From NCBI GenBank assembly GCA_947464365.1, contig CANHWS010000140.1, positions 1 through 8,789 on the forward strand: DNA of 8,789 bases. The letters are read 5' to 3'. Shown here piece after piece: positions 6,588 through 8,789 of the stretch; positions within the stretch are counted from its first letter, which is position 1; every line of letters begins with the position of its first letter. The notes beneath the pieces were generated by a model, which worked only from the letters and a program-made list of their open reading frames with translations, was not told where the DNA came from and searched no databases. The DNA comes from Cytophagaceae bacterium. Its GTDB lineage: Bacteria; Bacteroidota; Bacteroidia; Cytophagales; Flexibacteraceae. Made by a program: the position numbers and the translations under genes.

Positions 6588-6944
6588 GTGGCCCAAAGGC
6601 GACTCATCCTTGTCTTGGTCTCCTGTTTGACCATGGCTGGTTGTGGACAGGATCTAGAAACTGTGCCGGCTGATGTCTTAACACCCGATCAGATGACTAG
6701 TTTTTTGATCCAGGTACATATTGCCGAGACCAAGACCGTGAACGGAGGTTTTCCACTCGATACTAGCCTCGTTATGTACCAATACTATCACCAGCGGATA
6801 TTGGACCGGATGAAACTGGACACCGGACTGGTTAACCGAAGTCTCAGGTTCTACTCCCGTTCGCCAAAACAAACAAGCCTCATCTACGAAAAAGTAGTTG
6901 ATAGCCTAGGCCTGCGCAACTCAACAGCGAATGACAGATTTTAG
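6588..6944 (+). CDS. DUF4296-type outer-envelope lipoprotein
   Basis: A small lipoprotein of unknown function. From a GTG at 6588 the protein begins MAQRRLILVLVSCLTMAGC (start codon read as Met). This is a textbook lipoprotein signal: two Arg, a hydrophobic core and a lipobox LTMAGC, with the lipidated Cys at position 19. The mature part of about 100 residues has the pattern VPADVLTPDQM, then VHIAETKT, YQYYHQRIL, YSRSPKQTSLIYEKVVDSL, which matches my recollection of the Bacteroidota DUF4296 family. The frame is open further upstream (TTG 6435, ATG 6492, ATG 6495, ATG 6516), but those starts put 24-51 extra residues before the signal, too long for a lipoprotein leader. An automatic annotation may well use 6492 or 6516. 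The last 14 bases overlap the start of the dehydrogenase gene, so the two are probably co-transcribed and translationally coupled. The family match is from memory and was not searched. Confidence 0.78.
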   Translation: MAQRRLILVLVSCLTMAGCGQDLETVPADVLTPDQMTSFLIQVHIAETKTVNGGFPLDTSLVMYQYYHQRILDRMKLDTGLVNRSLRFYSRSPKQTSLIYEKVVDSLGLRNSTANDRF

Positions 6945-7740
6945 GAACAAGGTTGTTTTGATCACAGGTGGCAGCTCGGGCATTGGGTTGGCCCTAGCGC
7001 ACGCTTTCGGTCAGGATGGTGCCAAAGTGGTCATTTCGGGTCGGAATGAGGTGAACTTGCAAGCGGCAATTGTAGAGCTCCAAACAGCTGGGATCATGGC
7101 CTCTGGCCTCGTGGCTGATGTCACTAAGCAGGAGGATTGCCAAGATTTGGTAAGCAAAACAGTATCCTTGTTTGGTCAGCTTGATGTCTTGATCAACAAT
7201 GCTGGGATCAGCATGCGGGCTATGTTTCTGGATCTGGACCTTGTGGTGCTGGAGCAACTAATGGCAACCAATTTTTGGGGATCAGTCTATTGCACCAAGG
7301 CCGCATTACCCCATATCTTGGCTAGTAAGGGGCATATTGTTAGCATTAGCAGCATCGCCGGTTTACGTGGGCTCCCTGGGCGTACCGGATACAGTGCAAG
7401 TAAAGCAGCACTTCAAGGATTTATGGAGGCTTTGCGGGTGGAGCTGCTCAAAACTGGAGTACATGTCTTGATGGTTTATCCTGGGTATACGGCTTCCAAT
7501 ATCCGAAAAGCCGCACTTAACAAAGAGGGTGCTACTCAGGCCGAAAACCCACTAGACGAGGCCAAACTAATGCCTGCAGAGGTGGTAGCTAAGGCAGTAC
7601 TCAACGCGACAGCCGTAAGGAAACGAGACCTTGTATTGACTACCCAAGGCAAAATGACAGCCTTCTTGAACAAGTTTATACCCGGTATTATGGATGGGGT
7701 GGTCTACAGCTTCATGAAACGCGAAGGCGACCTGCGATAG
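6931..7740 (+). CDS. Short-chain dehydrogenase/reductase (classical SDR)
   Basis: A 269-residue NAD(P)-dependent oxidoreductase with a complete Rossmann fold. Visible motifs are the dinucleotide-binding TGGSSGIG (12-19), ADV (62-64), the structural NNAG (89-92), Asn114, and the catalytic set Ser141, Tyr154 and Lys158 within YSASK (154-158), followed by PG (184-185). The SGRN at 36-39 after the second strand puts an Arg where NADP-preferring enzymes often have one, so NADP is likely. The C-terminal tail (KFIPGIMDGVVYSFMKRE) resembles SDRs of the DltE/YqjQ or DHRS7-like groups that act on lipids or sterol-like substrates, but no substrate can be read from the sequence. ATG 6931 lies inside the end of the lipoprotein gene in another frame, implying coupling. 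The gene ends 28 bases before the stop of the convergent rarA. A role in envelope lipid metabolism would fit the lipoprotein neighbour but is only a guess. Confidence 0.93.
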   Translation: MTDFRNKVVLITGGSSGIGLALAHAFGQDGAKVVISGRNEVNLQAAIVELQTAGIMASGLVADVTKQEDCQDLVSKTVSLFGQLDVLINNAGISMRAMFLDLDLVVLEQLMATNFWGSVYCTKAALPHILASKGHIVSISSIAGLRGLPGRTGYSASKAALQGFMEALRVELLKTGVHVLMVYPGYTASNIRKAALNKEGATQAENPLDEAKLMPAEVVAKAVLNATAVRKRDLVLTTQGKMTAFLNKFIPGIMDGVVYSFMKREGDLR

Positions 7741-7768
7741 GTCAAGCATTTCTATAGACCTACCGAAC

Positions 7769-8789
7769 CTAGTAGCCATACTTAGACTTCCATAGAGCCT
7801 TGAGGCGTGTACGAAGTTCATCCTCGCGTGCATTATGGCCGGGGTCATAGAGCTTTAGTCCCTTAAGCTGATCGGGCATAAACTCCTGATCCACAAAGTT
7901 TTGGTCAAAGTCGTGGGCGTATTGGTAGTTCTGGCCATAACCTTCCTGCTTCATTAGTTTGGTGGGGGCGTTGCGCAAATGCAATGGAACTGGTAGGTCA
8001 CCCGTTTTGGCCACGGTAGCCTGCGCCTGATTTATGGCAACGTAACTAGCGTTTGACTTAGGTGAGGCTGCCAAATAGGTTACCATCTGGGATAGGATGA
8101 TCCTAGACTCAGGCATGCCGATAAACGACACCGACTGGAAGCAAGCTGACGCCATTACCATAGCCGTTGGGTTGGCATTGCCGATGTCCTCACTGGCCAA
8201 GATGACCAACCTTCTGGCAATAAACTTGGGGTCTTCGCCGCCAGCGATCATACGAGCGAGGTAATAAGTTGCCGCGTTCGGGTCGCTCCCCCTAATCGAT
8301 TTGATAAATGCCGAGATGATGTCATAATGCTGCTCCCCATCCTTGTCATAAAGAACGGTACGGGTTTGAGCCGCCTTGATCACAGCCGAATCATCAATTA
8401 TGATTGGCCCCTTGTTGCCATCGCTCAGGAAATCTACGACCAGCTCCAGCAGGTTTAACAAAGAGCGTGCATCACCGCCAGAAAGCCTGATTAGGGCCTC
8501 ATATTCTGACAGAGTGATGGCCTTGGCTGCTAAAATTTCGTCGTCAACCAATGCCGAGCGTAGTAAAGCTACTAGATGATGTTGCTCAAGTGGGCGGAGC
8601 GTATAGACACGACATCGGCTTAGTAGTGCATTGTTAACCTCGAATGAAGGATTCTCTGTCGTCGCACCGATTAAGGTCAATAGGCCCTCTTCAACAGCCT
8701 TAAGCAAAGCATCCTGTTGTGACTTGCTAAATCGGTGGATCTCGTCCAGAAACAAAATGGTTCCTGGTTGAGTCTTGGCTTTCTCGATG
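7769..8789 (-). CDS. rarA: Replication-associated recombination protein RarA/MgsA (partial, N-terminus off the right edge)
   Basis: The C-terminal 339 residues of an AAA+ ATPase of the RarA/MgsA/WRNIP1 family, a homotetrameric factor that acts at stalled replication forks and binds single-stranded DNA-binding protein. The visible part begins IEKAKTQPGTILFLDEIHRF, which includes Walker B (LFLDEIH). The sensor 1 region (GATTENPSFEVNNALLSRCRVYTL) follows, then the lid with GGDARSLLNLLE (sensor 2 Arg). The family-specific C-terminal domain has HYDIISAFIKSIRGSDPNAATYYLARM, GGEDPKFIARRL and LASEDIGNANP, and the end is KALWKSKYGY. The Walker A region, roughly the first 100 residues, lies beyond the window, so the gene cannot be judged intact at that end. 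The frame is open from the edge; an internal TTG at 8755 is not the true start. It is convergent with the dehydrogenase gene. Confidence 0.95.
   Translation of the reverse strand, partial: IEKAKTQPGTILFLDEIHRFSKSQQDALLKAVEEGLLTLIGATTENPSFEVNNALLSRCRVYTLRPLEQHHLVALLRSALVDDEILAAKAITLSEYEALIRLSGGDARSLLNLLELVVDFLSDGNKGPIIIDDSAVIKAAQTRTVLYDKDGEQHYDIISAFIKSIRGSDPNAATYYLARMIAGGEDPKFIARRLVILASEDIGNANPTAMVMASACFQSVSFIGMPESRIILSQMVTYLAASPKSNASYVAINQAQATVAKTGDLPVPLHLRNAPTKLMKQEGYGQNYQYAHDFDQNFVDQEFMPDQLKGLKLYDPGHNAREDELRTRLKALWKSKYGY

Noticed and set aside
7738..7762. 6-bp inverted repeat TAGGTC / GACCTA between the convergent dehydrogenase and rarA genes, as a terminator
   Set aside because: The stem is short, the loop is 13 bases and no T-tract follows on either strand, so it does not meet the standard seen at the other two hairpins.
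1..8789. Defence island, phage or mobile-element cargo
   Set aside because: Every recognised gene is a common chromosomal family, codon and base use look even across the window, and there are no integrase, transposase, toxin-antitoxin or restriction genes and no terminal repeats.

Overview
The window looks like an ordinary chromosomal segment of a member of the Bacteroidota, possibly a Sphingobacteriia or Cytophagia relative. Four things point that way: a PpiD-type foldase whose N-terminal anchor resembles those of this phylum, a small DUF4296-type lipoprotein, an RNA-modification-type protein with a long Arg/Gly/Asp/Pro-rich N-terminal extension, and the absence of Shine-Dalgarno sequences before the starts examined. 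Several intergenic regions carry matches to the Bacteroidota promoter pattern (-33 TTTG, -7 TAnnTTTG). No rRNA, tRNA, CRISPR array, insertion sequence, integrase or phage gene was seen.

Layout. Positions 1-645 (minus) hold the N-terminal part of a repeat-rich protein that runs off the left edge, best explained as an rRNA pseudouridine synthase with a disordered extension. A 307-bp intergenic stretch follows, then a small two-helix membrane protein of unknown function (953-1354, plus). A symmetric A/T-flanked hairpin at 1493-1526 separates it from a convergent DASH-family cryptochrome/photolyase (minus, ending at 1564). Divergent from that is a large parvulin-type peptidyl-prolyl isomerase anchored in the inner membrane (ppiD-like, 3198-5318), closed by a second symmetric hairpin at 5343-5378. 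A DUF58 protein lies on the minus strand (5511-6392). Divergent from it is a two-gene unit on the plus strand: a DUF4296-type lipoprotein (start uncertain, 6588 preferred) overlapping a short-chain dehydrogenase (6931-7740). The right edge holds the C-terminal three quarters of the AAA+ recombination factor RarA/MgsA (minus, 7769 to the edge).

How the genes relate. This is mostly a string of single-gene housekeeping units in alternating orientation, separated by hairpins or divergent promoter regions, rather than one pathway. The themes are DNA maintenance (Cry-DASH, RarA), envelope protein folding (PpiD) and envelope or unknown functions (lipoprotein, DUF58, two-helix protein). I found no convincing evidence of a new system. 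The points most worth a second look are the near-identical 84/87-bp repeats in the first gene, the DUF58 gene standing apart from the MoxR/Bat cluster usual in this phylum, and start-codon choices that the sequence argues should be moved.
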